Under the pieces are notes generated by a model. That model worked only from the letters and a program-made list of their open reading frames with translations, did not search any database and was not told the origin of the DNA. A DNA stretch of 64,000 nt from Cordylochernes scorpioides. Lineage: Eukaryota > Arthropoda > Arachnida > Pseudoscorpiones > Chernetidae. Below, in pieces: positions 63,092-64,000 of this stretch. Location: positions 67,909,887 through 67,973,886 of the forward strand of contig CP092871.1 in the NCBI GenBank assembly GCA_030710605.1. Direction: 5' to 3'. Within the stretch, counting starts at the first letter, position 1. Each line of letters begins with the position of its first letter. The translations under genes were made by a program, and so were the position numbers.

Positions 63092-63425
63092 ACTTTTTTT
63101 TTTTATGCTTATGAGGTGATACAGCAACGTATTTACAATAAGAGAGGAGACAAAATGAATCAAATCTAGAAAAAAGAAGTGAGGACTTCTCGGTCATTAA
63201 AGTCTGAGAGGCAAGGCCTTCAGCCAGTTCTGGGCTTCCGGGGTGACAGAGTGGAGATTGGAGATTCCTCCATTGAATTTGTACAGCGGGCAGTCATCTA
63301 GTATATGGGACATTGATTGTGGAACGTTGCAGGCACAATTTGGATCTTTGGTGTAGCCCCATAACTTCATCAGCTCTGCACACCTTCCCTGTCCTGTCCT
63401 AAAGCGGTTTATGACAACATATTAA
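63092..63425 (-). pseudogene. Non-LTR retrotransposon ORF2 C-terminal fragment with poly(A) tail
   Basis: Minus strand from 63420: INRFRTGQGRCAELMKLWG, then DPNCACNVPQSMSHILDDCP, the C-x-C-x(n)-H-x4-C knuckle of a LINE ORF2 C terminus. It ends with TPEAQNWLKALPLRL and TAA at 63197-63199. The 3' UTR is about 90 bases, ending in a poly(A) run (T13 at 63094-63106 on the plus strand). The reading frame is undamaged over 75 codons, so the insertion is fairly young; 5'-truncated. Confidence 0.8.
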
Positions 63426-63429
63426 AGGA

Positions 63430-63770
63430 ATAAATTCATTTAAAAGACCTCATTAAAACAACAATTCTATATTTTTACATATACAATATAATCTAATTAA
63501 ATCAACACACGATAATTCGACCATTTTTGATGTCTCGACCTACGGCCTATCATATGACAAACTAATTCGACACTTTCGATAATTCAACTATTTTGAAATT
63601 CAAATTTCAACAGTTGATATTTGTCTAAAACCCCTATTATTAACAACATATCAGACTGCAGAGTGCAAAAATGTAGAAAATTGTATGTATATAATTGTAT
63701 GCATATATTTGTATGTATATAATTGTATGCAAATAATTGTATGTATAGAGCAATGAGTAAAATAATTTTT
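63430..63770. other. AT-rich DNA with a TGTATG-type tandem stretch
   Basis: 63680-63750 is a short tandem repeat of attgtatgtatataattg-like units. No gene. Confidence 0.4.
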
Positions 63771-63774
63771 TTTT

Positions 63775-64000
63775 GCTTATCCCTAGTGCACGTGGTACAG
63801 GCCTTGATAATCATGGTGGGTAGAGTAGGCGACTGCTTTTACTGTAAGTACACCACATGTTTAAACATGTGAAAAGCAGTTCGACTTTGCATTTACAAAT
63901 GTGCCAGAGCCCCGTTTGATTACTTGCGCTTGCTGATGGGGTTGGACTTTTGCAAGAATCGGAAGCCATTGGAGCATTTATTTTTTATTTTTTCAGAAAA
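63775..64000 (-). mobile_element. tRNA-derived SINE, minus strand, partial
   Basis: ggccttgataatcatggtgg, aaaagcagttcgactttgca and ggggttggacttttgcaaga are the inverse of the SINE body and tail seen at 15658 and 40140. The tRNA-like head would lie beyond the window end. Confidence 0.7.

Noticed and set aside
63094-63106. T-run as a Pol III terminator
   Set aside because: It is the poly(A) tail of the minus-strand LINE fragment.

Overview
The window looks like intergenic and intronic DNA from an AT-rich, repeat-dense invertebrate metazoan genome. Evidence: GT-AG splice signals, non-LTR, LTR, Helitron, Tigger/pogo, hAT and mariner-type elements, tRNA-derived SINEs, and no operons, rRNA or CRISPR. 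I cannot assign a phylum from sequence alone. Host coding sequence is sparse: the last exon of a WD40-repeat protein at 1-351 (+), a candidate internal exon at 22247-22417 (-), a 24-nt candidate microexon at 41016-41039 (+), and a reading-frame-compatible candidate terminal exon at 61072-61111 (+). Most long reading frames in six-frame translation are minisatellite or low-complexity artefacts.

Layout. 0-11 kb: WD40 exon, A/C-rich sequence, fold-back and mariner-type MITEs, a split tRNA SINE, a Tigger-like MITE, a Helitron with a decayed N-terminal ORF, and several hammerhead-like repeats. 11-19 kb: a LINE RNase H remnant, a ~110-bp satellite, a mariner-MITE array, a hAT MITE, a second Helitron subfamily, a solo LTR, and a 55-bp minisatellite. 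19-26 kb: fold-backs, a 34-bp minisatellite, the candidate minus-strand exon and hammerhead families. 26-33 kb: fold-back elements capped by a tRNA-like cloverleaf, Helitrons carrying a U2 snRNA fragment, a LINE 3' end, and a non-autonomous LTR retrotransposon with both LTRs (29976-33060). 33-49 kb: mariner MITE, solo LTRs, a 75-bp satellite, the candidate microexon, LINE remnants, a near-canonical hammerhead ribozyme at 44052-44094 (-), and two mariner-MITE arrays. 49-52 kb: a full-length Tigger/pogo element with a nearly intact transposase (one in-frame stop, one frameshift) and a Helitron nested in it. 52-64 kb: more MITEs, a tRNA-capped fold-back, a quiet 3.4-kb stretch with a long inverted repeat, the candidate terminal exon, a decayed Helitron helicase and a LINE C-terminal fragment.

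The recurring theme is structured RNA inside mobile DNA. Several repeat families contain hammerhead-like cores (CUGANGA, stem II, GAAA, short stem III, UH). One fold-back family ends in a tRNA cloverleaf, and one Helitron family carries the 5' end of U2 snRNA. These are the observations most worth testing.
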